NCBI RefSeq assembly: GCF_900177345.1
Contig: NZ_FWZT01000029.1
Coordinates: 1 to 64,000 of the forward strand
Origin: Pseudobacteriovorax antillogorgiicola
Lineage (GTDB): Bacteria; Bdellovibrionota_B; Oligoflexia; Oligoflexales; Oligoflexaceae
Direction: 5' to 3'
DNA length: 64,000 bases
The number at the start of each line of letters is the position of its first letter. Positions within the stretch are counted from its first letter, which is position 1. The notes under the pieces are model-generated. The model worked only from the letters and a program-made list of their open reading frames with translations. It did not search any database and was not told the DNA's origin. Below are positions 53,183-62,328 of this stretch, in pieces. A program made the translations under genes and the position numbers.

Positions 53183-54196
53183 GTGATTCGAGTCGCTGTT
53201 GTAGGTTTCGGCTATTGGGGACCTAACCTGGTCAGAAATGCCATCGCGAACGACGACCTAGAGCTTGTTGTTGTTGCCGACATAGATAAAGATAAGCTAT
53301 CTAGATGCAATAGACTCTATCCCAGTGTGCCAACCTCAATAGATATTGAAGAAGTGATAACAGAAAAATCTATTGATGCAATTATTATTGCTACTCCAGT
53401 GCACACTCATTTCAATCTTTGTAAGCTTTCATTGGAAGCAGGGAAGCATGTATTGGTCGAGAAGCCCTTTGCATCTAGCAGTATTGAGTGTTTGGAACTA
53501 GTTACCCTTGCAGAGGCAAAAAATCTTACCATTATGGTAGATCATACCTTTCTATATTCCCCTGCTGTCCAAGTAATAAAGGAAAAGATTCAGTCTGGAG
53601 AAATTGGTAAATTAACCTACTTTGATTCTACACGAATCAACCTTGGCCTTTTCCAAAATGATGTTAATGTCATCTGGGATCTAGCTCCTCATGATCTATC
53701 GATTCTATTTGCTATTACGCAGAAAATACCTTGTCGAGTCTTAGCAAATGGAAAGTCACATGAAGGTGAGCAAGAAAATATAGCATATATGACCTTGCAG
53801 TATGATGATGACTTCATTGCACATTTTCATTTTTCATGGATATCACCTGTGAAGGTACGAAGAACATTCATAGGTGGTAATCAGAAGATGATAGTTTACG
53901 ACGATGTAGAACCAACTGAAAAAGTCAAAATTTACGATTCAAACTATAAGGTCTTAGAATCGAAAGAACAGCAAAAAGAGAAGCTCTATGAATATAGGAT
54001 CGGAGATATTCATGTCCCAAAAATTAGAAACTCAGAACCCCTCGCTGCTGTGATGAGAGATTTTTCACACTCAATCAGGAATAGGTCGGAACCGGTGTCG
54101 AATAGTAAGATTGGTCTTAATGTTATAAAGGTAATAGAAGCTGCTCAAGTATCGATAGAATTGGGTGGTGCTGCAGTAGAGGTGGACTTATTGTGA
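53183..54196 (+). CDS. Gfo/Idh/MocA oxidoreductase, WbpB-like role
   Basis: The protein begins VIRVAVVGFGYWGPNLVRN, with AIIIATPVHTHFNLCKLSLEAGKHVLVEKPF (EKP motif) and WDLAPHDLSILFAI. AAGGGGG lies 6-12 nt before GTG 53183, which I prefer to the open ATG at 53114 in the same frame. This subfamily is commonly found with an acetyltransferase and a DegT aminotransferase, and here those two are fused in the next gene (4-bp overlap). It probably oxidises C3 of a UDP-HexNAc-uronate, repeating the WbpB step. Confidence 0.85.
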   Translation: MIRVAVVGFGYWGPNLVRNAIANDDLELVVVADIDKDKLSRCNRLYPSVPTSIDIEEVITEKSIDAIIIATPVHTHFNLCKLSLEAGKHVLVEKPFASSSIECLELVTLAEAKNLTIMVDHTFLYSPAVQVIKEKIQSGEIGKLTYFDSTRINLGLFQNDVNVIWDLAPHDLSILFAITQKIPCRVLANGKSHEGEQENIAYMTLQYDDDFIAHFHFSWISPVKVRRTFIGGNQKMIVYDDVEPTEKVKIYDSNYKVLESKEQQKEKLYEYRIGDIHVPKIRNSEPLAAVMRDFSHSIRNRSEPVSNSKIGLNVIKVIEAAQVSIELGGAAVEVDLL

Positions 54197-55803
54197 AGAA
54201 AAATACTATGATTCAAGATACTGCCAAAAAAACCCTTCACAATGTCAAAATTGGAAAAGATGTAAAAATATTCGACTATGTAAATGCTTATGGCTGTAGT
54301 ATCGGCGACGAAAGTAAAGTGGGAGCCTTTGTAGAGGTTCAAAAGGGTGCTACGATTGGAAGAAGATGCAAAATATCTTCACATTCATTTATTTGTGAAG
54401 GAGTAACCATTGAAGATGACGTCTTTATTGGTCATAACGTCAATTTTATAAACGACAAATTTCCACGAGCGACAAATAGTGATGGTTCTGTCCAGTGTGA
54501 TAAGGACTGGGCTACGCTTGAGACTATAGTGAAGAAGGGTGCTTCGATTGGAACTGGGTCAGTAATTCTCGGTGGAATATCTATTGGGAAAGACTCTATT
54601 GTTGGGGCAGGCTCAGTTGTTACAAGAGATGTGCCAGACAATACTATCGTATGTGGAAATCCTGCTAGGTCTATTCGAAAAATAGATACTAAAGTTGAAG
54701 TCAATGAATATTCGGTCCCATTTTTTGATCTTACTAGGCAGTATAGTGATATCCAAGAAGTTATCGAGGCGAAGGTTATAGAAGTGTTGAGGTCACAGGA
54801 GTATACTGGGGGGCAATATCATAATTTATTCTGTGAATCTTTGAAGAAGTATCTTGGTGTCGATAATGCTGTACTTTGCAGTAGTGGAACATCAGCGCTT
54901 CAAGTCAGTATGCAATCACTTGGAATCTCAAGTGGTGATGAGGTTATTGTTCCTTCTAATACTTTCATCGCTACAGCTTTTGCTGTTAGTACCGTTGGTG
55001 CAAAAGTAGTTTTTTGCGATGTAAATAGACAAAGTCTGAATATGGATTGGGAGTGTCTAAAGGATAAGATCACAGAAAAGACTAAAGCGGTGATATCAGT
55101 TCATATGTATGGAAACACGTCCGATATTAGCGATATGTCTAAGAAGCTCAAGGAAAAAAATATCTACTTAATTGAAGACTGCGCTCAAGCACTTGGAACC
55201 CGCTCTAATGGTTCTCTGGTTGGAACTTTTGGTGATGTAGGATGCTTTAGCTTTTATCCTAGCAAAAATCTTGGAGCAGTGGGTGAAGGTGGAGCTATTG
55301 TAACCTCGTCTCAAGAAATAGCAAACAAATGTTCAATTATCGTAAATCAAGGAAGTTCAGTAAAGAATTTGCATACCTCGATCGGTGGTAACTATCGAAT
55401 GCAAGGAATTCAAGCAGCGGTTTTGGGTATAAAAATTAAGTATCTGGACAAATGGATAGAAAAGCGTAGGTCAGTTGCAAAGCGCTATATCGAGAACCTC
55501 AAAAATGGAAGGATAGAGGTACCAATAGTATCAGATGAAAACTATCATTCTTTTCATCTATTTCCAGTGTTGGTCGACGATCGATCTAGATTCACCCACT
55601 TTTTAACGGAAAAAAATGTGGGTTACGGAACCCACTATCCGGTGCCTTGTCATCTTCAAGATGCCTATGAACATCTAGGCTATTGTCGTGGAGATCTACC
55701 CGTATCAGAGTTTATAGCAGATCATATCGTAACACTCCCAATGTTCCCAGAAATGACAGATGAAGAAGTTACAAGGGTTTTAGAGGTTGTGAATGAGTAT
55801 TGA
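54193..55803 (+). CDS. fused N-acetyltransferase (LbH) and DegT aminotransferase
   Basis: This 536-residue protein joins two enzymes normally separate. Residues about 8-165 are a left-handed beta-helix acetyltransferase with GHNVNFINDKFPRATN, typical of the WbpD/QdtC class, and NTIVCGNPARSIRKI. Residues about 175-536 are a DegT aminotransferase: SSGTSALQVSMQSLGISSGDEVIVPSNTF, LIEDCAQALGTRSNG and FSFYPSKNLGAVGEGGAIV with the PLP Lys. The pair would aminate the 3-keto sugar made by the preceding oxidoreductase and then acetylate the amine. No stop or frameshift separates the halves. Confidence 0.9.
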   Translation: MKKNTMIQDTAKKTLHNVKIGKDVKIFDYVNAYGCSIGDESKVGAFVEVQKGATIGRRCKISSHSFICEGVTIEDDVFIGHNVNFINDKFPRATNSDGSVQCDKDWATLETIVKKGASIGTGSVILGGISIGKDSIVGAGSVVTRDVPDNTIVCGNPARSIRKIDTKVEVNEYSVPFFDLTRQYSDIQEVIEAKVIEVLRSQEYTGGQYHNLFCESLKKYLGVDNAVLCSSGTSALQVSMQSLGISSGDEVIVPSNTFIATAFAVSTVGAKVVFCDVNRQSLNMDWECLKDKITEKTKAVISVHMYGNTSDISDMSKKLKEKNIYLIEDCAQALGTRSNGSLVGTFGDVGCFSFYPSKNLGAVGEGGAIVTSSQEIANKCSIIVNQGSSVKNLHTSIGGNYRMQGIQAAVLGIKIKYLDKWIEKRRSVAKRYIENLKNGRIEVPIVSDENYHSFHLFPVLVDDRSRFTHFLTEKNVGYGTHYPVPCHLQDAYEHLGYCRGDLPVSEFIADHIVTLPMFPEMTDEEVTRVLEVVNEY

Positions 55804-56953
55804 TGAGACGAGTGAGCTTTTTAATCACATACCTTTAGCAAGGCCATTTATGGACCAAAAGGAGATTGAGGGAGTAGTTAAGGTAATTGAAAGCGGCTGG
55901 CTTTGTCAGGGGCCAGTGACAGAAGACTTTGAAAGGCGAATAAGCGAGTTCTGTGGAGGAGGTTTTGTAGCTACGACTAACTCATGTACTACCGCTATAC
56001 ACCTTGCACTAAAAAACATCGGTGTAGAATTTGGAGATGAAGTTGTAATTCCTAACTTGACATGCATGGCTAATGCAAATGCAGTTCTCATGTCAGGTGC
56101 AAAACCAGTTTTCGCGGACGTTAACCCAAATACATTTAACATTGAAGTAAGTCATATTGATAGAGTTATAACATCGAAAACAAAGGCTATAGTCTGTGTT
56201 GATCAGATAGGGCTGGCCTGTGATCTAGATTCGCTAAAGGACTTTGCGAATTCCAAGGGTATTTTTTTGATTGAAGATGCAGCGACTTCGTTAGGGGGGA
56301 AGTATAAGGGAAGATACCTCGGGAACCATGGGATACCGGCTACGTTCAGCTTTCACCCGAGGAAGATGATTGCAACAGGTGAAGGTGGTGCAATTATCAG
56401 CAATGACGAAGACTTTATTAACCGGTGTAAAGTTCAAAGGTCTACCGGTGCATCGATTTCGGATCTAGAGAGGCATAAAAATAGAGGGGCTCTACTCCAA
56501 AAATACTATACGTCAGGTTACAACTATCGGTTTACAGATCTACAGGCTGCAATTGGGATCAGGCAACTAGAGAGGCTTCCATATTTCTTGTCAGAAAGAA
56601 AAAAAATAGCAGCGAACTATGATAGCCATTTTTCGAATCATCCCAATCTTTGTATTCCTTTTGTTCCTGAAGAAGTTGATCATTCATACTCTTCTTACAT
56701 GCTCAAAATTGTCGACAGTAATGTAACGCCCGAATTAGTTATAAAGAAGATGAAAGACAAAAACATATCCTGTAGGTTCGGTATCCAACCGTTACATCAA
56801 GAGCCGTTTTTTTCAGATTACAGACTGCGAAATGATGACTACCCTAATACAGTTTCTGTAGCGAAGTCTTCATTCTTTCTTCCTATCTTTCCAGGACTAA
56901 CTTTAGAAGAACAAAACTATATTGTCGAGTCTGTCGGGGAGATTTTTAAATAA
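55793..56953 (+). CDS. DegT/DnrJ/EryC1 aminotransferase
   Basis: The 386 residues show ESGWLCQGPVTEDFERRI, TNSCTTAIHLALKNIGVEFGDEV, LIEDAATSLGG and FSFHPRKMIATGEGGAI (PLP Lys). The ESGW-QGP start and SFHPRKMI block match perosamine-synthetase/PglE-type sugar 4-aminotransferases. It overlaps the fusion gene by 11 bp and the GT2 gene by 1 bp. It likely aminates a 4-keto-6-deoxy sugar, possibly the WbpM product, but no substrate can be read. Confidence 0.87.
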   Translation: MSIDETSELFNHIPLARPFMDQKEIEGVVKVIESGWLCQGPVTEDFERRISEFCGGGFVATTNSCTTAIHLALKNIGVEFGDEVVIPNLTCMANANAVLMSGAKPVFADVNPNTFNIEVSHIDRVITSKTKAIVCVDQIGLACDLDSLKDFANSKGIFLIEDAATSLGGKYKGRYLGNHGIPATFSFHPRKMIATGEGGAIISNDEDFINRCKVQRSTGASISDLERHKNRGALLQKYYTSGYNYRFTDLQAAIGIRQLERLPYFLSERKKIAANYDSHFSNHPNLCIPFVPEEVDHSYSSYMLKIVDSNVTPELVIKKMKDKNISCRFGIQPLHQEPFFSDYRLRNDDYPNTVSVAKSSFFLPIFPGLTLEEQNYIVESVGEIFK

Positions 56954-57711
56954 TGGATAAATGTAAGTGGAGCTTGTCACTAGTTATACCAATCTACAAT
57001 GAAGCAACGACAGCCAGTAAAAATATTCAGATTTATCTCGACTCATTGCATAGAAACTTTCAACATTTCGAATTGATTGTGGTAGACGATGGGTCTGATG
57101 ATGGTACATCAAAAATATTAGAGGAGTTTAAGAATCTAGAGTCTTTCACATTACTCAAGAACTATGCAAACTTTAATGTTGGTATAGCACTTCAGAGAGG
57201 ATTCGGAGCAAGTTCCTGCCACTATGTTTGTCACACGGGGATTGATATGCCGGTATCGGTTGAAGACATCAGAAGAAAGATTGAAGAACACTCGGGATCA
57301 GATGTCATTGTATTGGAGAGGTCGTCCTATCCAGGGGCTACAAGGTGGAGAAGGTTCATTTCTGGTATAAATCGAAGTATGATTAAGCTGCTCTTCCCAT
57401 CTTTATCTTCTGGAATTTCAGATTTTAACTTCACTCAAATTTATCGGCATAAGATAATAAAATGTATTTGGCCAAAATCAAAGAGTCCGTCATTTACAAC
57501 TCCTGAGATGATTATGAATGCGAAGCTTAATGGTCTGGTTGTTAGTGCTATCCCCTGTGCATACTCTCGTCGAGAAGAAGGTAAAGGTTCGTTGGGAAGG
57601 TTTTTCGATATAACATGGGCACTATATGATATGGCTTGTTTTCGGATGACGACATTAGCAAGCAAACGTAGGAAGTTGACTTTAGAAGAATGTCATCGAG
57701 GGGGTGCATAG
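56953..57711 (+). CDS. glycosyltransferase family 2 (dolichyl-phosphate-mannose-synthase-like)
   Basis: The 252-residue GT-A enzyme has LSLVIPIYNEATTASKNI, FELIVVDDGSDDGTSKIL and NFNVGIALQRGFGASSCHYVCH. It has no DxD of usual form (HTGIDMPVSVED takes that place). It is shorter than ArnC-type proteins and has no C-terminal membrane helices. It may form a polyprenyl-phosphate sugar used by the GT-C-like membrane proteins of the locus, or act directly on the chain. The final Cys/His-rich region has no assigned role. Confidence 0.8.
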   Translation: MDKCKWSLSLVIPIYNEATTASKNIQIYLDSLHRNFQHFELIVVDDGSDDGTSKILEEFKNLESFTLLKNYANFNVGIALQRGFGASSCHYVCHTGIDMPVSVEDIRRKIEEHSGSDVIVLERSSYPGATRWRRFISGINRSMIKLLFPSLSSGISDFNFTQIYRHKIIKCIWPKSKSPSFTTPEMIMNAKLNGLVVSAIPCAYSRREEGKGSLGRFFDITWALYDMACFRMTTLASKRRKLTLEECHRGGA

Positions 57712-58677
57712 TTGCATGAGCAATGTATAGAGAATAGTACTATTTTAGTAACAGGTGGAGCTGGCTTTGTCGGTTCGCATCTAGTTGATCAGCTTCTTAA
57801 TCACAATCCGAAAAGGATTATTGTACTTGATAACCTGGTACGTGGTTCGAAAATCAACTTGGCTGATGCATTAATATCACCTAAAGTAGAGCTTATTGTA
57901 GGTGATATTAGAGATTCCGTTTTGTTGAAGGAATGTGTAGATGCTTCCGATTACGTTTTTCACATGGCAGCCCTAAGAATCAATGCATGCCATAAAGATC
58001 CTAACGCTGGTTTTGAAGTTATGGTTCAAGCCTGTCACAAACTGATAGATATGGTTGCTAACTCTAATGTCAAGAAAATTGTTTACTCGTCATCGGCTTC
58101 TATCTATGGTGATGCAGAAAGTTTCCCAACATCAGAAACATGTCATCCATATAGTAACCGTACTTATTATGGTGCAGCAAAACTATTCGGTGAGCAGGTG
58201 TTAAGAACCTATCACTACACACATAGATTGAACTATATAGGATTGAGATACTTCAATATATATGGTCCTCGAATGGATACCGAAGGAGTCTATACTGAAG
58301 TACTAATTAAGTGGTTAAAGTGTATTAAAGAAAGACTCGTTCCTGAGATCCATGGCGATGGAAAGACGAGTATGGACTTTGTATTTGTACAAGATGTAGT
58401 ACAAGCAAATATCAAGGCATTACTATCACATACGACCGATGAGATATACAATGTAGCAACAGAAGTAGAGACAGATTTATCAAGTTTGCTGACTACACTA
58501 TTGAAAGTAAATAATTGCAGTATTAGTCCAAAGTATGTCAACGTCGTTAAGGCAAACCCTGTGAGTAGGCGGTTGGCATCCATTGATAAAATTTCTAAAG
58601 ATTTGTCCTATATCCCTGAATATTCCTTAGATAAAGGTTTAGAATTGCTATCTAAATGGTATATGGAGAACCGATGA
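57712..58677 (+). CDS. NAD-dependent epimerase/dehydratase (SDR)
   Basis: The 321 residues carry STILVTGGAGFVGSHLVDQLL, VFHMAALRINACHKDP, VYSSSASIYGDAES and YYGAAK (YxxxK). Length and the RYFNIYGPRMDTEGVYTEV segment are like WbpP/GalE-type epimerases. The start is TTG 57712, directly after the GT2 stop, with GAGGGGG upstream. It is followed by an aminotransferase (ATGA overlap), so it may provide the keto sugar that enzyme uses. Confidence 0.8.
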   Translation: MHEQCIENSTILVTGGAGFVGSHLVDQLLNHNPKRIIVLDNLVRGSKINLADALISPKVELIVGDIRDSVLLKECVDASDYVFHMAALRINACHKDPNAGFEVMVQACHKLIDMVANSNVKKIVYSSSASIYGDAESFPTSETCHPYSNRTYYGAAKLFGEQVLRTYHYTHRLNYIGLRYFNIYGPRMDTEGVYTEVLIKWLKCIKERLVPEIHGDGKTSMDFVFVQDVVQANIKALLSHTTDEIYNVATEVETDLSSLLTTLLKVNNCSISPKYVNVVKANPVSRRLASIDKISKDLSYIPEYSLDKGLELLSKWYMENR

Positions 58678-59810
58678 TACCAATTACAAAGCCCTATCTC
58701 GGAGTGGAAGAAATTGAAGCTGTTCAGAAGCCGTTTGAAACGGGTTGGCTCACTCAAGGGCCACTAGTAAAGGAGTTTGAGCAAAAGTTTGCTGAAGCCG
58801 TGGGTGCAAAGTACGCTATATGTACAACATCATGTACGACAGCACTTTTTCTTTCCTTAAGGATACTTGGAGTAGATAGAGGGGACGAAGTTATATGTCC
58901 TAGTATGAGTTTTATAGCTACGGCTAATTGCATAAAACACAGTGGAGGAGTTCCAGTTTTTGCAGATGTTGAAATCGAATCTGGTAATATTTCAATAGAC
59001 TCCATAAAAAGCCTTATAGGGCCTAGAACTAAGGGAGTTATTATAGTTCATCAATTGGGCATGCCAGCCAATATTGATGAAATCAGATCTTTGTGTGCTG
59101 AGAACAACATCTTCTTGCTTGAAGATTCCGCTTGTGCCTTGGGATCGATGTACTTTGGTCGAAGGCTATGTGATAGTACTGATAATATTTCTTGCTACTC
59201 ACTTCATCCCAGGAAAGTTATAACGACAGGAGAAGGGGGAGTTGTTACTACGAATTGCAAGGAAGTCTATGAACGTTTGAGTACTCTTAGGCAACATGGA
59301 ATGAACCTGAGTGATTTAGATAGGCATGGTAAGGGCAGTATTTCTTTTGAAGAGTATCCTGAGGTTGGCTATAATTTCCGAATGACAGATATTCAGGCAG
59401 CAGTTGGAATAGCACAGCTAGAAAAACTTGACTTTATAGTCAAAACTAGGCGTGAAATAGCTCAATACTATAACTACAGGTTTGCGGAAACGGACGGCGT
59501 TCTAACTCCAATATTCGATAGCGACATATACTCTAACTTTCAAAGCTACTCGATTCGACTAAAGAGTGGAGGGGAGTTGAGAAGGAACAGAATGATGAGC
59601 TACCTGTTGAAATCAGGAATCTCTAGCAGACGGGGTGTGATGGCAATACATCGAGAGATTCCTTATCAGGATGCAAGAAGAGATGACCTCGAACAAACGA
59701 ACTTATTGACAGATTCAAGTATCCTTATCCCCATTTTTCCAGGTATGTCTAAACGTGATATGGAATATGTTGCAAACAAAACTATCGAAGCTTCAATGGA
59801 AGTTTTCTGA
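58674..59810 (+). CDS. DegT/DnrJ/EryC1 aminotransferase
   Basis: The protein begins MIPITKPYLGVEEIEAVQKPF, then TGWLTQGPLVKEFEQKF, TTSCTTALFLSLRILGVDRGDEV, LLEDSACALGSMY and CYSLHPRKVITTGEGGVV (PLP Lys), a typical sugar 4-aminotransferase. ATG 58674 overlaps the SDR stop (ATGA); the frame is open from 58656. This is the fourth aminotransferase with a Lys in the window, counting the WbpE-like one and the fusion. Its substrate is probably a UDP- or GDP-4-keto-6-deoxy sugar. Confidence 0.87.
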   Translation: MIPITKPYLGVEEIEAVQKPFETGWLTQGPLVKEFEQKFAEAVGAKYAICTTSCTTALFLSLRILGVDRGDEVICPSMSFIATANCIKHSGGVPVFADVEIESGNISIDSIKSLIGPRTKGVIIVHQLGMPANIDEIRSLCAENNIFLLEDSACALGSMYFGRRLCDSTDNISCYSLHPRKVITTGEGGVVTTNCKEVYERLSTLRQHGMNLSDLDRHGKGSISFEEYPEVGYNFRMTDIQAAVGIAQLEKLDFIVKTRREIAQYYNYRFAETDGVLTPIFDSDIYSNFQSYSIRLKSGGELRRNRMMSYLLKSGISSRRGVMAIHREIPYQDARRDDLEQTNLLTDSSILIPIFPGMSKRDMEYVANKTIEASMEVF

Positions 59811-61689
59811 TGCTCAAAGCAGAAAATTTGATGCATTCACCCCTATATTGTTGCTGTCTATAGCAATTTCTTTCACTCTACATTATGGTGTAAAGGATCT
59901 ACCTTGGGAACTGTTATTGGGAACTGCTCCATTAATAATACTCCCAGCTTTCTTTAAAGGCCACATAAAGCACTACTCTATTTTGTTCTTAGTGTCCGGT
60001 TATATAGTTTTTTCATTGATGCTACCTGGATACTTCCATTGGATCGCCAAAACCTTGGGAGTTGCTTCTCTTTGTGCAATGTTCTTGATTCTAGTTAGCA
60101 AGGCACCGTCTTTTCTAAGAAAAACATTTAAAGCAACGCTCCCTCTTTATATCGTAGCCAACTTTATGTTAGGAGCGAGTATATTTTGGGTTTTTTTGAG
60201 GCCTTATAGATTAGACAGATGGCCAGATGCACCATTAGAAGCACTTAAATATGGTGTGATAAATGTTGATCACCTTTACCACCTGGCCATTTCTTCTATG
60301 GTACTTTCGGAGGGGGTTCCTTCAATTGGAGTTCACGAGGTCCTATATCGACATTTTCACGTTCTACAGCATTTTTTCCAAGCATCGATGACTGCTGCCT
60401 CGGGATTAGAAAGTTACCTAATTTACCCAGTAGTTATTATTTTTGTAATAGCACCCCTTGTGATTTCCTCTCTAGAGGGTTTACTTCAAGCTCTAAAAGT
60501 TCCATCCTACCTCATATTTTTGTCGTTCTTCTTCTTTTACGGACTCTCGAGTGCAGACTATCTAAATAGAGATGAGTCCAATTTGCTTAGCTATAGTATT
60601 CTCTATATATTCTTGGGTGTAGTTGTGGCACGCGGACACACTTTTCTCGGTGGAGTTTTCATCTTTCTGGGATTCTTAGCCAAGAATGCGACTGGAGTCG
60701 CAGTTGCAGGTTTGGCTTGTTTCTGGACATTTAAGCTACTAGTTGACCGAAAGTATGTTCAATTCACCATAACATTACTTCTCAACCTTCTTGTTACTTA
60801 TGTATCCATCCAGATGACATCGGTAAACTACGGAGGGAATGGGACTGACTTTGGTTTTCTGCAGTCGTATTTTAATATGCGCTCGAGATTTTCAGGGCCA
60901 TTCGATTTTCTGTGGACTTACTTTAATCTTTCCTTGGTGATTAGTGCTTTGCTGTTATTTATAGTCCTATGCAGGCGTAGTCTGAAGCCTGTTGCTAATT
61001 TCATGTCAGTATCTTGGTTGTTAGTCTTCGGATATACATTGTTGGCTATTAATGCTGCGACCCCTGGGTTGACAATTGGGCATGTCTTTAGTGTCTCATT
61101 CTGGATTGGTTTACCTCTGATTATCAAGATAGTCCATGACTTGTGCCAAGAAAATGCTTTTAGTCTTTATATAGTAATTGGAATTTTCTTAGGGTGCAGC
61201 TGGAACATTTTTGGCAAGGCCTCAAATGCAATAGAGTCATATGAAAGTCAGCAAGAGGCTAGAGCAACCAATTTTGAAGCGATGAAGTCGAGAAATCTTG
61301 GGTTAGGAAAGTATGTTGAGGTCTTAAGTGCAATTAGTTCATACGAGAAGTCCGGTAGCTTTTTAGTCGAGATCGATCAGGCAAGCAAGTTTTGGAGTTT
61401 CTATCCCCATTGGACAGGAACGAGGTATGTAATGCCTTTTTATGTGCCTATTCTAGCAAAAATGCCCGGGTGGAATGGCTATAATCATTCAACAATGAAA
61501 AGTACAGGGCTTTTTTGGGGTTATCAAAAGTATGCTCAAAATCCACTAGTAGGTGATCCGTGCAAGCTAACAGGGAGAGACGGCGTTTTCAAGGTTTTTG
61601 ATTCAGAAAGCGGGCCTAGGGTGAGCTTTAGAGCCTGTAAAGCCGGTGTGGCAGTTCAGCGCGAGGAGTTGGCTAAGCTTGGGAAGTAA
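59755..61689 (+). CDS. polytopic membrane protein with C-terminal soluble domain
   Basis: The 644-residue open frame encodes roughly twelve to thirteen hydrophobic segments from about 28 to 490, then a soluble tail of about 140 residues with several Trp (WSFYPHWTGTRYVMPFY). Acidic residues such as the RLDRWPDAPLEAL and NVDHLYHLAISS stretch after the fourth to fifth segment recall GT-C transferases, but I do not recognise a family. The frame overlaps the aminotransferase gene by 56 bp, so the real start is likely slightly downstream. It is the second large membrane protein of the locus besides the one at 2415. Confidence 0.55.
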   Translation: MIWNMLQTKLSKLQWKFSDAQSRKFDAFTPILLLSIAISFTLHYGVKDLPWELLLGTAPLIILPAFFKGHIKHYSILFLVSGYIVFSLMLPGYFHWIAKTLGVASLCAMFLILVSKAPSFLRKTFKATLPLYIVANFMLGASIFWVFLRPYRLDRWPDAPLEALKYGVINVDHLYHLAISSMVLSEGVPSIGVHEVLYRHFHVLQHFFQASMTAASGLESYLIYPVVIIFVIAPLVISSLEGLLQALKVPSYLIFLSFFFFYGLSSADYLNRDESNLLSYSILYIFLGVVVARGHTFLGGVFIFLGFLAKNATGVAVAGLACFWTFKLLVDRKYVQFTITLLLNLLVTYVSIQMTSVNYGGNGTDFGFLQSYFNMRSRFSGPFDFLWTYFNLSLVISALLLFIVLCRRSLKPVANFMSVSWLLVFGYTLLAINAATPGLTIGHVFSVSFWIGLPLIIKIVHDLCQENAFSLYIVIGIFLGCSWNIFGKASNAIESYESQQEARATNFEAMKSRNLGLGKYVEVLSAISSYEKSGSFLVEIDQASKFWSFYPHWTGTRYVMPFYVPILAKMPGWNGYNHSTMKSTGLFWGYQKYAQNPLVGDPCKLTGRDGVFKVFDSESGPRVSFRACKAGVAVQREELAKLGK

Positions 61690-62323
61690 ATATTATATCT
61701 TTGGTGCTGGTGCACATGGCCGAGTTGTGTATCACAGCTTAAGTCGCAGTTTAGATGATAATGAACGTATCTTCTATGCCGATGACTCAAGAAGCTTGAT
61801 TGATCGAATGATATCGGGTGTGAGAGTCGTCTCGGCTTCTAATATAGGTCTGGATAGCTTGCTTCACCTAGCACTTGGCAATAATATGCTTCGTAAGACG
61901 TTGGCTGATCGATTTAAAGATAAAAAGATGCTGTCTGTAGAAGACCCTAGTGCAGTAGTCTCAAGCTGCGCTAGTATACAAGAAGGCTGTTTTATCGGAC
62001 CAGGCTCTATAGTTCAAGTGGGCGCATTTCTTGGTAGGCATGTTATAGTTAATACTTCAAGTGTTATTGAGCACGACGTGATTCTTGAGGACTATGTAAA
62101 TATTTGCCCAGGAGTTGTTACTGGGGGGCGAGTTAAGATTGGTAGTTCCAGCTTTATTGGGCCTGGTTGCGTATTATTAGGGCGCGTTACGATTGGTTGC
62201 TCTTCCATTATAGGTGGAGGAGCTGTTGTCACTCGTGATGTCCCTGAGGGGGTTGTCGCGTATGGAAATCCTGCCAAGGTAGTTAGGTACGTGACAGACG
62301 AAGATTGGAGCAGAGCTTTGTAG
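61646..62323 (+). CDS. PglD/NeuD-like sugar acyltransferase
   Basis: The N-terminal YYIFGAGAHGRVVYHSL is the Rossmann-like pocket of PglD/NeuD-type enzymes. It is followed by hexapeptide repeats from IQEGCFIGPGSIVQVGAFLG to SSIIGGGAVVTRDVPEGVVAYGNPAKVVRYV, with HDV near the catalytic His (VIEHDVILED). Such enzymes acetylate the amino group of UDP-4-amino-6-deoxy sugars, so it fits after the aminotransferases. The open frame starts at 61646, overlapping the membrane gene; a TTG at 61679 is possible. It ends 5 bp from the DUF1552 gene. Confidence 0.85.
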   Translation: MWQFSARSWLSLGSKYYIFGAGAHGRVVYHSLSRSLDDNERIFYADDSRSLIDRMISGVRVVSASNIGLDSLLHLALGNNMLRKTLADRFKDKKMLSVEDPSAVVSSCASIQEGCFIGPGSIVQVGAFLGRHVIVNTSSVIEHDVILEDYVNICPGVVTGGRVKIGSSSFIGPGCVLLGRVTIGCSSIIGGGAVVTRDVPEGVVAYGNPAKVVRYVTDEDWSRAL

Positions 62324-62328
62324 TTATG

